From Salinimonas chungwhensis DSM 16280 (GTDB taxonomy: Bacteria; Pseudomonadota; Gammaproteobacteria; Enterobacterales; Alteromonadaceae): a stretch of DNA of 64,000 nt. Below, one piece after another: positions 45,675 through 53,634 of this stretch. The notes under the pieces are model-generated. The model worked only from the letters and a program-made list of their open reading frames with translations, searched no databases and was not told the origin of the DNA. The position numbers and the translations under genes were made by a program. The stretch is taken from the NCBI RefSeq assembly GCF_000378185.1, contig NZ_KB899383.1:1-64000 (forward strand), read 5' to 3'. Position 1 is the stretch's first letter. Each line of letters begins with the position of its first letter.

Positions 45675-45971
45675 ATGCAAGTTATTGAACTATAAAGTAA
45701 AGACATGGATTTAGTAAGTGGCGCCGTTTTGCAAGGAGCTGCGTTAGGAGCAGGTGTTTACCTGTTAGGTTCGGCCTTTAATGGCAGCTTTTCGTGAGGC
45801 GGACTTGCAAGAGCGACTGCAACCGGGCTGGTTACAGGCGGGTTTTCCGCTTTAGCCGGTGGCGCCAGCGCGCCAGGAGCTTTGGGCAGAGGCGTTGTCG
45901 CCATTAATGGCGCGGCTATAGGCGGAACCACACAGCAAATCATAGACGGGACTTTGACTAAAGCGAAGTAA
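45675..45971 (+). pseudogene. class II (double-glycine leader) bacteriocin-like gene with two in-frame stops
   Basis: From the ATG at 45675, preceded by AAGGAAG, one frame stays coding-like for 98 codons to a TAA at 45969, except for TAA at codon 7 (45693) and TGA at codon 41 (45795). The leader reads MQVIEL, stop, SKDMDLVSGA, matching the GG/GA-type leader cut by peptidase-containing ABC exporters. The putative mature part is rich in Gly and Ala with glycine-zipper spacing (GAALGAGVYLLG, GLVTGGFSALAGGASAPGALG), as in class IIb bacteriocins and class II microcins. A start at Met11 would give only 30 residues before TGA. It is probably a recently inactivated bacteriocin gene. No exporter is visible in the window. 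Confidence 0.6.
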
Positions 45972-46032
45972 CGTCTGAGTAGCCCGTTTATAGATTTGTC
46001 GGGCAGGCTTCATCAAATTTTAAGAGACTATA

Positions 46033-46221
46033 ATGAAGACTAATTACGTTAAGTTTGTGGTGTCACTTCTGGCACTTTCTACTTTAATGTTCATTATATG
46101 GCTATTCGTGGCGGGTATTGAAAATGCCAGAGAAATGCTTTTTGTTATTACCGTATTTGCTGCCTGCATTTCAGCAAAAAGCGCTATCTATGAGGCATTT
46201 GAGCGTGGAAGAAATAAGTAA
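46033..46221 (+). CDS. small two-helix membrane protein, possible bacteriocin immunity protein
   Basis: 62 residues with two hydrophobic helices (about 7-28 and 34-53) and a charged C-terminus (YEAFERGRNK). AAGAGA lies 8-13 nt before the ATG. I do not recognise a family. It begins 61 bp after the bacteriocin-like frame, in the usual place and size range of small membrane immunity proteins, and is intact. The immunity role is inferred only from this. Alternatively it is an unrelated small membrane protein. Confidence 0.55.
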   Translation: MKTNYVKFVVSLLALSTLMFIIWLFVAGIENAREMLFVITVFAACISAKSAIYEAFERGRNK

Positions 46222-46222
46222 T

Positions 46223-46587
46223 TTAGCGAATAAAGAAGACAGATTACGCCTGAACACTTCTCAGCACTGTTGAGTGTGGGCATAAACCTTGCCCATGTTG
46301 GAAAAAAGAGGCCAGAAAAAGGTACAGAAGATCCGCTTAAGTGTTGGGCTACTGTCCTGCTGTATTTTTCACCACTATCAGCTGCGTGGTACTTGCCCTT
46401 AAACGTTGATCATTTCTGTGCCACAAAGCGCGGCTAATTCCTGTAGCGTTTAAATATGAATAAACATGTTTAAGTAGGTGAGCTATCTAAGGTTGGTCAC
46501 CCGATTTTCTCCCCCCGTGCGTAGTATATCGATAATTATTACGTCAAAACTTAATTTCAATCTATGTACACACCACCAAAATATACT
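46223..46587. other. intergenic region after the small membrane protein
   Basis: 365 bp, AT-rich, with no supported gene, clear terminator or repeat. It leads into the orphan regulon motif at 46588. Confidence 0.45.
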
Positions 46588-46605
46588 ATAGTATTACATT
46601 ATAAT
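46588..46605 (+). promoter_or_regulatory. orphan arabinose-regulon motif with -10 box
   Basis: ATAGTATTACATT (11 of 13 matches) runs directly into a consensus TATAAT (46600-46605). No protein-coding gene of normal size follows; the next strong signal is a terminator at 46883. It has the same operator/-10 overlap as the other sites of the locus. Confidence 0.5.
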
Positions 46606-46611
46606 GTTAGT

Positions 46612-46922
46612 GTGGCATTGGTTAGAGTGACCTTAGACGATAAGGTTGTTCAGATATGACTCCCACGGGGCAATGTGCACAGAGATGTGATCGCTTAAAA
46701 GTAGCAGAGAGGTCGCTCACTAGACTGGTTAATGACTAAGTCGGACGCTAATACCGAGCTTATTGGGTCACATATAGACGTTAACCATGAAGCTTTTGTT
46801 TAATCGATAAGAATAGCCACGCTTTGAAGCGTGCGAAGTAGTCCTGATTATCGACTATAAAATTTTATACAGTTTCTTGCGTAGCTGGAATGGTTTTTCA
46901 TGTGGCCATTCCAGCTTTTTTA
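46612..46922 (+). ncRNA. candidate structured transcript from the orphan arabinose-regulon promoter
   Basis: A transcript from the TATAAT at 46600 to the terminator at 46883-46922 would be about 310 nt. It contains a nested hairpin (CACGCTT 46818-46824 with AAGCGTG 46827-46833, enclosed by CGATAA 46805-46810 with TTATCG 46848-46853). A 27-codon frame (46656-46739) with weak AAGG is the only small ORF noticed. The same stretch could instead be the remains of a deleted gene between its promoter and terminator. The RNA call is speculative. Confidence 0.3.
46883..46922 (+). terminator. strong terminator, near-duplicate of the GH51 terminator
   Basis: AGCTGGAATGG/CCATTCCAGCT, a perfect 11-bp stem with a 12-nt loop and a run of six T. 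The stem-loop sequence and several flanking bases match the terminator at 45324-45366, 1.56 kb away. The annotated gene before it does not end nearby. Confidence 0.85.
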
Positions 46923-47260
46923 TTGTTGATCAAAACTGATTCTGTCGAAGATAGAACCAAACTTCCCCATCCTGACTTGTGACACTTTCAGTTGTGTACT
47001 GACTGAACGGGTATAGTGTGACCTTCCTATGAGTAGCAATGATATCCCAGAACGAAGGTCTGCTTTTGAATTGATGGTAAGACGTCTTGTTTAACAGAGA
47101 AAAGAAGACATCTCTCGGTTATAGTGCTTAGCTATTAAATGTGCAGCGTGCAAACGGTGTGATAATCAAAACCCCGAAACATTTCTCAAAGAAAGAAAAC
47201 TATGGATAGACTGCAAACTGCATTTTTTTATTGTCTGATTAATCTTCAGGGGGAAGGATT
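46923..47260. other. intergenic region upstream of ynfA
   Basis: 338 bp. A 21-codon frame (47029-47094, MSSNDIPERRSAFELMVRRLV) without a Shine-Dalgarno is present but not convincing. AGGGGGAAGG just before 47261 is the ynfA ribosome binding site. No promoter could be assigned with confidence. Confidence 0.45.
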
Positions 47261-47593
47261 TTGCCGGAAATTAAATTAGTCGGGCTGTTTTTTCTTACCG
47301 CACTGGCCGAGATTGTGGGCTGTTATTTGCCCTATCTATGGCTTCGGGAAGACAAGTCGGCTTGGCTTTTACTCCCTGCGGCACTCAGTTTGGCCCTGTT
47401 TGCCTGGTTACTCACATTACATCCCACAGCTGCCGGTCGTGTCTACGCAGCGTATGGTGGGGTCTATATATTTACCGCTATCTTATGGCTCTGGTTTATC
47501 GACGGTGTTCGCCCAACATTCTGGGATCTCGTTGGATCTGGACTGGCGCTATTGGGCATGGCCATAATTATGTTCGCGCCGCGGGATGTTTAG
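47261..47593 (+). CDS. ynfA: YnfA family (UPF0060) inner-membrane protein
   Basis: 110 residues, four transmembrane helices. It is close to E. coli YnfA through [52 protein letters not shown] and the last helix. YnfA is a small multidrug resistance-like protein reported to contribute to efflux in some enterobacteria. The start is a TTG at 47261 with GGGGGAAGG upstream; the family N-terminus aligns there. It has no evident link to arabinan use and marks, with the bacteriocin-like genes, a block of foreign content inside the locus. Confidence 0.92.
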   Translation: MPEIKLVGLFFLTALAEIVGCYLPYLWLREDKSAWLLLPAALSLALFAWLLTLHPTAAGRVYAAYGGVYIFTAILWLWFIDGVRPTFWDLVGSGLALLGMAIIMFAPRDV

Positions 47594-47946
47594 CGTAAAT
47601 AATTCAGATGCCGCTATCTCCCTATCTGTTTAGAAAACAACGGGCAGATTCGTCACAACGCAATCAGATCTTGGCTTGCCTAAAGCCAACGTCACGCACC
47701 CCTCCTGTAGTTTTATTCATTGGCTAACAATCACACAGCACATCATAGTTGGCGCGTCCTTCTCGAAAACGCAATGGTACTCGTCGGTGGTAGCTGTGCG
47801 TCCCCGGGAGCTTGCGTGTAAGTGAAAATCACTTAAGTAAATGTGAAGTCATTAGCGTTCGCAGCTCGCTCATACGCTCATTTCTCCACGAACAGCCTTT
47901 GCCCACCACGGTAAAAATAACAGTTTCATATCTGTTGCAACGCATC
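47594..47946. other. intergenic region between ynfA and the chemoreceptor gene
   Basis: 353 bp between convergent genes. It includes a small inverted repeat AAGTGAAAATCACTT near 47820. No T-rich terminator or gene was seen. Confidence 0.45.
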
Positions 47947-49254
47947 TTACTCAAGACGGTTCGAAAGCTGAGAAACCGCCTCTCCCACTTTTTGTGCCCC
48001 TTCATGAATATTGTTAATTGTCTGGCTGGTTTCCTGAATATGGTTCATCACATTCTCTGCGGTTTTCAAACTCTCTTGTATAGAGAGCACGGACTCACCG
48101 GTTAGCTTATCAGTTTGAGCAAAAACCCGAATAATTTCTTCGGTAGAGCGTGATGTACGCGAGGCCAGTTCGCGCACCTCGTCAGCCACCACCGCGAATC
48201 CTCTGCCCTGATCACCTGCCCGGGCCGCCTCAATAGCAGCATTTAACGCCAACAGATTGGTTTGGTCTGCAATGCCGCCAATAGAATTAACCATACTGCT
48301 TACTGATTTTGACTGTTCTTCCAACGAATTAATTTGCTGCGAAGCTCGCTCCATTTGTGAGGCTAATCCAGCCATCGCAGCTTCGGTATTTTTCATAAGC
48401 TGCTGAGCGTGAGACGCAAAGTCTCCGGTTTCAGACGATGTCTGAGCCGCAAATTCTGCCGCGTCATTGACAAGCATCTCACGTTGAACTTGCGCTGTAA
48501 TATCAGTGGCAAACTTAACCATTTTATAGAGCTTGCCGTATGCATCGAAAATAGGGTTATACGAAGCCTCAAGCCAGATTGTCTGACCACTTTTGTTGAC
48601 CCGCTTAAACCTGGATGCCACAAACTGTCCCTGGTTAAGACGGTGCCAGAAATCCTGATATTGCTGACTATTTTTCTCCTCTTCGGTACAAAAAATCCGA
48701 TGATGCTTTCCTTTTATTTCATCGAGCTTGTAGCCCACTGTATTTAAAAACAGATCGTTGGCATGAGTTATATAACCATCGGGAGTGAATTCAATAACGG
48801 CCATTGAACGTGTAAGCGCCGAAATCATATTTTCGTTCTCACGGGAAGTTTCGATGGTCCGGGTTAGGTTACTACCAAAAATATCGATGGACAGGCATTT
48901 CCCACTGACATCAAATACCGGCTGCAGAATGATCCGAACCCAGTGGTTTTTGCCATTATCTATTTCAACGGCACCCGACCAATGTTCTTGCCTGTTGATT
49001 GCATCACACATTTGCTGATAATGATTGGTAGAGCGGGAACGTTCTGGCACCAATTGCGTGAATGTCTTACCGAGAAGCTCATTCTTTGAAAAGTTCAGCT
49101 CATTGCAAACCCATTCGTTTACTGCATTTATCTCACCGTGTGGCGATAACGTGAGATGAAGCATTTCACTTTTCAGGCTATCTATTATTTGACGGTACAT
49201 GGCATTTTCATTCTGACTTGAAAACAATGCCTCTTTGAGTTTCTGATTGAACAT
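47947..49254 (-). CDS. soluble PAS-PAS methyl-accepting chemotaxis protein
   Basis: About 435 residues: two PAS domains (about 25-135 and 140-250; [37 protein letters not shown]) and a short MCP signalling domain (about 265-430) with the hairpin tip [40 protein letters not shown]. No transmembrane helix is present, so it senses a cytoplasmic or redox-linked signal. The signalling module is short, as in Aer-like PAS receptors of marine bacteria. ATG 49254, spaced 6 nt from GGGA, was preferred to 49272. It lies among arabinan genes; a half regulon-like motif lies upstream near 49392. Confidence 0.9.
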   Translation of the reverse strand: MFNQKLKEALFSSQNENAMYRQIIDSLKSEMLHLTLSPHGEINAVNEWVCNELNFSKNELLGKTFTQLVPERSRSTNHYQQMCDAINRQEHWSGAVEIDNGKNHWVRIILQPVFDVSGKCLSIDIFGSNLTRTIETSRENENMISALTRSMAVIEFTPDGYITHANDLFLNTVGYKLDEIKGKHHRIFCTEEEKNSQQYQDFWHRLNQGQFVASRFKRVNKSGQTIWLEASYNPIFDAYGKLYKMVKFATDITAQVQREMLVNDAAEFAAQTSSETGDFASHAQQLMKNTEAAMAGLASQMERASQQINSLEEQSKSVSSMVNSIGGIADQTNLLALNAAIEAARAGDQGRGFAVVADEVRELASRTSRSTEEIIRVFAQTDKLTGESVLSIQESLKTAENVMNHIQETSQTINNIHEGAQKVGEAVSQLSNRLE

Positions 49255-49611
49255 AGGGGATCCCAACTTCATAAGTAATATAATTTATCGGCACCATATC
49301 TAGAGGCTTTAGTTGTAGAAACCTGTATGTGATACGTTTTCAGCATGATCGGGGTCGAGACTAAGTAATTTTACTTAACAATAAAAGCTAGTATTGTAAA
49401 ACTTATATTTTGGCTGGTTATTACCATTGACGATGATTCTAGGTTTGCTAAATGGTCTTATTATCACTAGGTGTCATGCAATGTCGTTTTGTGCTTATGC
49501 ATTGTTTTATTTTGTTTGTCGCTTATTTACCCGCCGGAATATTAGGCAAACTTTTTTGCCTTACATCCGTTAAGCAGGCGTCATCACCGAACTAGGCTGC
49601 ACTTATAAGCC
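49255..49611. other. intergenic region between the chemoreceptor and GH43-ricin genes
   Basis: 357 bp, AT-rich, no gene supported. ATTGTAAAACTTA at 49392-49404 matches one half of the arabinose-regulon palindrome (ATTGTAA) and could be a weak site for the chemoreceptor gene. Confidence 0.4.
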
Positions 49612-49637
49612 AAAAAGCCCGCTTTTTATGCGGGCTT
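49612..49637 (-). terminator. terminator of the galM-GH43 operon
   Basis: On the minus strand AAGCCCGC/GCGGGCTT with an ATAAAAA loop followed by TTT, 22 bp after the GH43-ricin stop. Confidence 0.82.
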
Positions 49638-49659
49638 GGTGATTACATGCTACTGACAG

Positions 49660-51570
49660 TTAGCGAGGCTCCCTGAAATGAAAGACTTGGCACTTTGTTT
49701 CCATGTCAGGTTGTTGGGCGATATTAGTTCCATTCGCCAGGCCACAGTCTGAGACGCCCATTGCCTGATTGTTGTAACGATTCAATAGCATAACTCCACC
49801 ACCCTGCGCGGGACGTATCTTCCATTGCGCGGTAGACTGTGAGCATTCAACCATAGACAGGTTAGCGCCGGGCACTACTGCATTGTCATCGGTGCCAATA
49901 CACATTTCATCGCCGGCATTAAGCTTCAGACTGACATAGCCGGTATTGGTAGGAGTTATCTGCCACTGCTGGTTTTGCGCATAGTTGAATGCCTGTTGCT
50001 CAACGTTACGATCTTCGTCTGCCACACTAACGGCCTTACCGCTTTGCTGGCTAAGTATAACCACCTCGCCTGTGGGGCGTAGTTGCCATTGTGTACAGGC
50101 ACTGTCAGCATTCTGTTGCAAAACGGCCTGATTGGCAGAGGAGGAACATCCGGCTATCGCAATAGGCTTCTGTGAATAGCGGTTAGTGATGGTGATATTA
50201 CCGTCACTGCCACTTTCCAGTTTCCATTGTTGGCAGAAGTTGTTGCGCCAGGCCGCTGACTGAACACGAGCATTATCTGCGGTGGCACAATCAGCAACTT
50301 CTAAAAACTTGCTGTCTTCCCGGTTGGCTAATCTGACGAATCCGTCAGTAGTAGGGTCGAGCACCCACTGCCCGTTAGTACCAGTACACTGACGCTGCAT
50401 TGCCCGGTTATCCTGAGGATCAGAAGAGATATCCAGACACAGTTCACTGGTTGCATTGACCAACTGATAGCGCTGCCCCTGCACGCGGGTTACCAGCGGG
50501 CCATGTTCACCTGACGGTGGCGGCACTTCTACGCCTGGCGTTAGTGGTTTGCCAAAATCTGGCGTGCCATCCTCATTCCATTCAAACTTTTGCGCGCGAA
50601 GTGAGCGTGTGGCAGAACAGCCATGTTCGACAGAATCGTTGCCATGATAAACCAACCAGTCTTCTGAACCGTCTGGTGAGGTGAAAAAGCCGTTATGACC
50701 AGGGCCAAATACTTCTTCTGTACGTTCAAAAACAGGTTCATCAAATTTTTTCCAGGCGTTGGCGTCCATTGGGTCGTCGCCCACCAACTCCAGCAGCCCA
50801 AGTTTGTAATCAGGTGTATTACAAAAACTTGCTGAATACGTCATGAAGGTGCGCCCGTTATGCTGTAAAATTTCAGCGCCCTCTGTCACTTTACGACCAC
50901 TGATTTCCCAGTCGAGCTCAGGACGTGTAATAACTGTATGCTCCTGCCCTTTTTTAAGGGTCCAGGGGTTCTCCATTTCTGCAATGATATTTAGTTGCTG
51001 ATCGCCCTGCCATTGAGAGTAAATTACATAGAGTTTATCGTCATACTCCAGATAATTCCCATCAATGTTCCATACATCCGGCATTAACGCGCCTTTATAC
51101 TGGTATGGGCCCATAGGATCATCGCCGGCGCTTTCCAGCACATTTAAATGTTGATTATCTAACGTACCATCCTTTCCGGCGGTATACATCATATACCAGC
51201 GGTACCCATTAGGGCCTTTAAGACGATGAAATTCAAACGCCCAAAAGTTACAGCACCGCTCCGGATCCGTTGATGACCATACATTCACGGGTGTCGCATC
51301 AGCGAGTCCGGCTAGTGTAGGCGCTTTGCGCATGACGAGCTCTGAAGTCCATGTGGTTGTGGTCAGGTAGTAATTCCCATCCCAGTACTCAAGCCAGGGA
51401 TCTGCGCCATTGGGAAATAACGGGTTGCTAAAAGTGCCACTTTTACTAATGTCGCTTTGTGCCTGTAAATCAGAGGCTTGCTGGCGGCTTGCTGATGAGG
51501 ACTGACAAGCTGCCAGCCCAAAAGACAACAGCACTACGGTAGCCATTGTCTGAATAGTTTTTATATTCAT
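49660..51570 (-). CDS. lipoprotein GH43 with C-terminal ricin-type (CBM13) lectin domains
   Basis: 636-residue lipoprotein (lipobox LAAC). The GH43 propeller (about 45-345) has NGADPWLEYWDGNYYLTTT (base Asp), FWAFEFHRLKG, WNIDGNYLEYDDKLYVIYS (transition-state Asp), KVTEGAEILQHNGRTFMTYS (acid Glu) and FGPGHNGFF. Two ricin-B-type repeats follow (about 360-500 and 505-635; LCLDISSDPQDNRAMQRQCTGTNGQWV, with repeated QW motifs). The catalytic part resembles exo-alpha-1,5-L-arabinofuranosidases and the GH43 at 32185. The lectin modules probably bind arabinose or galactose side chains. It follows galM by 68 bp, probably one operon. Confidence 0.88.
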   Translation of the reverse strand: MNIKTIQTMATVVLLSFGLAACQSSSASRQQASDLQAQSDISKSGTFSNPLFPNGADPWLEYWDGNYYLTTTTWTSELVMRKAPTLAGLADATPVNVWSSTDPERCCNFWAFEFHRLKGPNGYRWYMMYTAGKDGTLDNQHLNVLESAGDDPMGPYQYKGALMPDVWNIDGNYLEYDDKLYVIYSQWQGDQQLNIIAEMENPWTLKKGQEHTVITRPELDWEISGRKVTEGAEILQHNGRTFMTYSASFCNTPDYKLGLLELVGDDPMDANAWKKFDEPVFERTEEVFGPGHNGFFTSPDGSEDWLVYHGNDSVEHGCSATRSLRAQKFEWNEDGTPDFGKPLTPGVEVPPPSGEHGPLVTRVQGQRYQLVNATSELCLDISSDPQDNRAMQRQCTGTNGQWVLDPTTDGFVRLANREDSKFLEVADCATADNARVQSAAWRNNFCQQWKLESGSDGNITITNRYSQKPIAIAGCSSSANQAVLQQNADSACTQWQLRPTGEVVILSQQSGKAVSVADEDRNVEQQAFNYAQNQQWQITPTNTGYVSLKLNAGDEMCIGTDDNAVVPGANLSMVECSQSTAQWKIRPAQGGGVMLLNRYNNQAMGVSDCGLANGTNIAQQPDMETKCQVFHFREPR

Positions 51571-51638
51571 TTTCTTTCTCTTGATAACAGTAAATGGCTG
51601 GCCCCGCCGCAGACGTCGGCAGAGCCAGTTTTGCTGTA

Positions 51639-52814
51639 TTAACGAGTTCCGAACTCGTAAACAATGCGGGTTGAGTAAACTTCACCCGGATTAAGCGTGG
51701 TGCTGGCAAAATCGGGCTGGTTTGGTGAGTCGGGATTATGCTGAGGCTCCAGGCAGAACGCGCTGCGCTTCTCGTGCACCATACCGCTTTGACGTGTATT
51801 TCCATCCAGGAAGTTGCCCGAATAGAACTGCACAGCAGGCTCTTCGGTCAAAACTGTCAGAGTTCGGCCTGAATCCGGCTCGTAGACATTTGCCGCTTCA
51901 ACAAGCTCATTGTTCGGTGATGACTTAATAACAAAGTTATGATCGTAACCTTTGCCTCGAGCCAGCTGGGTATTATCGGCATCAATATCTTTACCCATTG
52001 CTTTGGGTTGCGTGAAATCAAACGGTGTACCTTTAACAGACTTGACTTCACCAGTAGGAATAAGCCCCTCGTCTACCGGCGTAAACGTGTCGCCATTAAT
52101 TTGCAGAACATGGTCAAGAATACTGCCCTCACCCTGCAGATTGAAATAGGTATGCTGGGTTAGATTCACGATAGTCGGCTTATCAGTGGTCGCCATAAAC
52201 GCCATATCAAGCGTATTATCTTTGGTTAGCGTGTAAGTTACCTGGGTGTCTAGCTGACCAGGATAGCCCTGATCGCCGTCCGGACTGATAAGCGATAACT
52301 TAACGCCGGCCGATGTTTTGGTCACAAAAGGTTCCATCTGCCAGACTTTTTTATCAAAACCCTGGATACCACCGTGCAAATGGTTGTCGCCGTCATTGGT
52401 TGCCAATTGGTACTCTGTACCATTTAAAGAAAATTTACCCTGGGCGATACGGTTGCCATAGCGGCCAATAATGGCGCCAAAATATGGATTAGCGTCGACG
52501 TAATCCTGCAGATTATCCATACCCAGCACAATGTTGCCAGCGCGACCATTAGCGTCCGGAGTAACCAGTCGGGTAATGATGCCGCCATAGCTAATTACAT
52601 CAGCTTCAATACCATGGCCATTATTAAGGGTAACTTTATAAACTGGTGTGCTGTCAGGCATATCACCGTAGTGTGTCATTTTAGCTGACGGTTGATTATT
52701 CATATTATCGGCTCCGTGAGCGTGGGTCTGGCTGGAAAAGAACAGTAAAGAAAACGCCGCGGCAACGAGACTACCGGTAACGCGATATTGGGGGGCGAGT
52801 GCTGAAACAGGCAT
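51639..52814 (-). CDS. galM: exported aldose 1-epimerase (mutarotase)
   Basis: 391 residues: an N-terminal signal peptide (cleavage near THA) and a galactose-mutarotase beta-sandwich with NRIAQGKFSLNGTEYQL, the catalytic His in NHLHGG, the second His in LTQHTYFNLQG and the catalytic Glu in CLEPQHNPDSPNQP. It interconverts alpha and beta anomers. The export signal is notable since E. coli GalM is cytoplasmic; here it would equilibrate sugars freed by retaining and inverting glycosidases before transport. First gene of the operon with GH43-ricin, with a regulon motif 31 bp upstream. Confidence 0.9.
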   Translation of the reverse strand: MPVSALAPQYRVTGSLVAAAFSLLFFSSQTHAHGADNMNNQPSAKMTHYGDMPDSTPVYKVTLNNGHGIEADVISYGGIITRLVTPDANGRAGNIVLGMDNLQDYVDANPYFGAIIGRYGNRIAQGKFSLNGTEYQLATNDGDNHLHGGIQGFDKKVWQMEPFVTKTSAGVKLSLISPDGDQGYPGQLDTQVTYTLTKDNTLDMAFMATTDKPTIVNLTQHTYFNLQGEGSILDHVLQINGDTFTPVDEGLIPTGEVKSVKGTPFDFTQPKAMGKDIDADNTQLARGKGYDHNFVIKSSPNNELVEAANVYEPDSGRTLTVLTEEPAVQFYSGNFLDGNTRQSGMVHEKRSAFCLEPQHNPDSPNQPDFASTTLNPGEVYSTRIVYEFGTR

Positions 52815-52844
52815 AACTTACAATTCCCTAATAAAATTTATACT

Positions 52845-52857
52845 TTTATATTACAAA
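52845..52857 (-). promoter_or_regulatory. arabinose-regulon motif, galM-GH43 operon
   Basis: TTTATATTACAAA, 10 of 13 matches; in the gene direction TTTGTAATATAAA with a TATAAA -10-like hexamer, 31 bp upstream of galM. Confidence 0.5.
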
Positions 52858-52876
52858 GAGACTGTGTATTGCAAGC

Positions 52877-53482
52877 TTAGTCGCCCTGCCGCTTTACTTT
52901 ACCGTCGATTACCAGGTAGCAATCCATACCTGCCCGCTCTGCAGCCTGACGGCCTATCTCTGTATCTTCAAACACGACACAGTCCTCTGGTGCAACATTC
53001 ATCAGTTTAGCGGCGGTTAGAAAGGTTTCAGGATGTGGTTTGCCATGGGTCACGTCTGACGCCGTCACCATCGCATCCAGCTTAGACATCAAATCATGAT
53101 GATTGAGTAAATGCTCAGCATGAGGACGCTCAGAACCCGTGCCTATCGCAACTTTCATGCTCGGTCGATAATGATGAAAGATATCCGCTGTCTCAGCGAT
53201 AAGCGCCGGAATAAAATCCATGGTTTCCCAAACCTCTCGTTTGCGCATCGCAACATCAGCAGGTTCATGATTCATTGCGTACTTTTCATTAAGCATTTCA
53301 ACGGTTTTTTTGGTGGGTACACCGCCCAGTCCGTGCATGTATTGCCGATCGAATGGGATCCCAAAACTGTCACAGGTTTGTTTCCATGCCTCCATATGTG
53401 CGCCCATGGAGTCTATGAGAGTGCCATCCATATCAAAGATAATGGCTTTGTACGCGCTCAGATCTATTCTATTTGCTGTCAT
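52877..53482 (-). CDS. HAD-family sugar phosphatase/phosphomutase-like protein
   Basis: 201 residues of the HAD superfamily with a helical cap: motif I DMDGTLIDS, GLGGVPTKKTVEML in the cap, motif II GTGSERP, motif III Lys in THGKPHPE and motif IV FEDTEIGRQAA. It resembles the YqaB-like fructose-1-phosphatase/beta-phosphoglucomutase branch. Being last in araBDA suggests it clears a sugar phosphate that accumulates during arabinose use, perhaps ribulose or xylulose phosphates; this is inference. It is 152 bp from araA. Confidence 0.85.
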   Translation of the reverse strand: MTANRIDLSAYKAIIFDMDGTLIDSMGAHMEAWKQTCDSFGIPFDRQYMHGLGGVPTKKTVEMLNEKYAMNHEPADVAMRKREVWETMDFIPALIAETADIFHHYRPSMKVAIGTGSERPHAEHLLNHHDLMSKLDAMVTASDVTHGKPHPETFLTAAKLMNVAPEDCVVFEDTEIGRQAAERAGMDCYLVIDGKVKRQGD

Positions 53483-53634
53483 TCTCCAGCCCTTCTTTCG
53501 CTGCTTCTACATCAGACTGTCACATCTTACACGGGGTAAAAACAACAAAACTGATCACATGGGATCAGTTTTGCAATATTCGGCAGACTGGACTGTAATT
53601 TATCAAAAGCCCGCTGCCTTAATTACTGCGCCTT

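Noticed and set aside
45758-45943. 61-codon minus-strand frame (Ala/Pro-rich)
   Set aside because: It is the reverse complement of the Gly/Ala-rich bacteriocin-like frame; its composition follows from that and it has no ribosome site.
46656-46739. 27-codon ORF (MTPTGQCAQRC...) after the orphan regulon motif
   Set aside because: It has only a weak AAGG ten bases upstream, no signal or domain feature and is too short to judge. It is mentioned under the candidate transcript but not called as a gene.
47029-47094. 21-codon ORF upstream of ynfA
   Set aside because: No Shine-Dalgarno and no recognisable similarity; a frame of this length is expected by chance.
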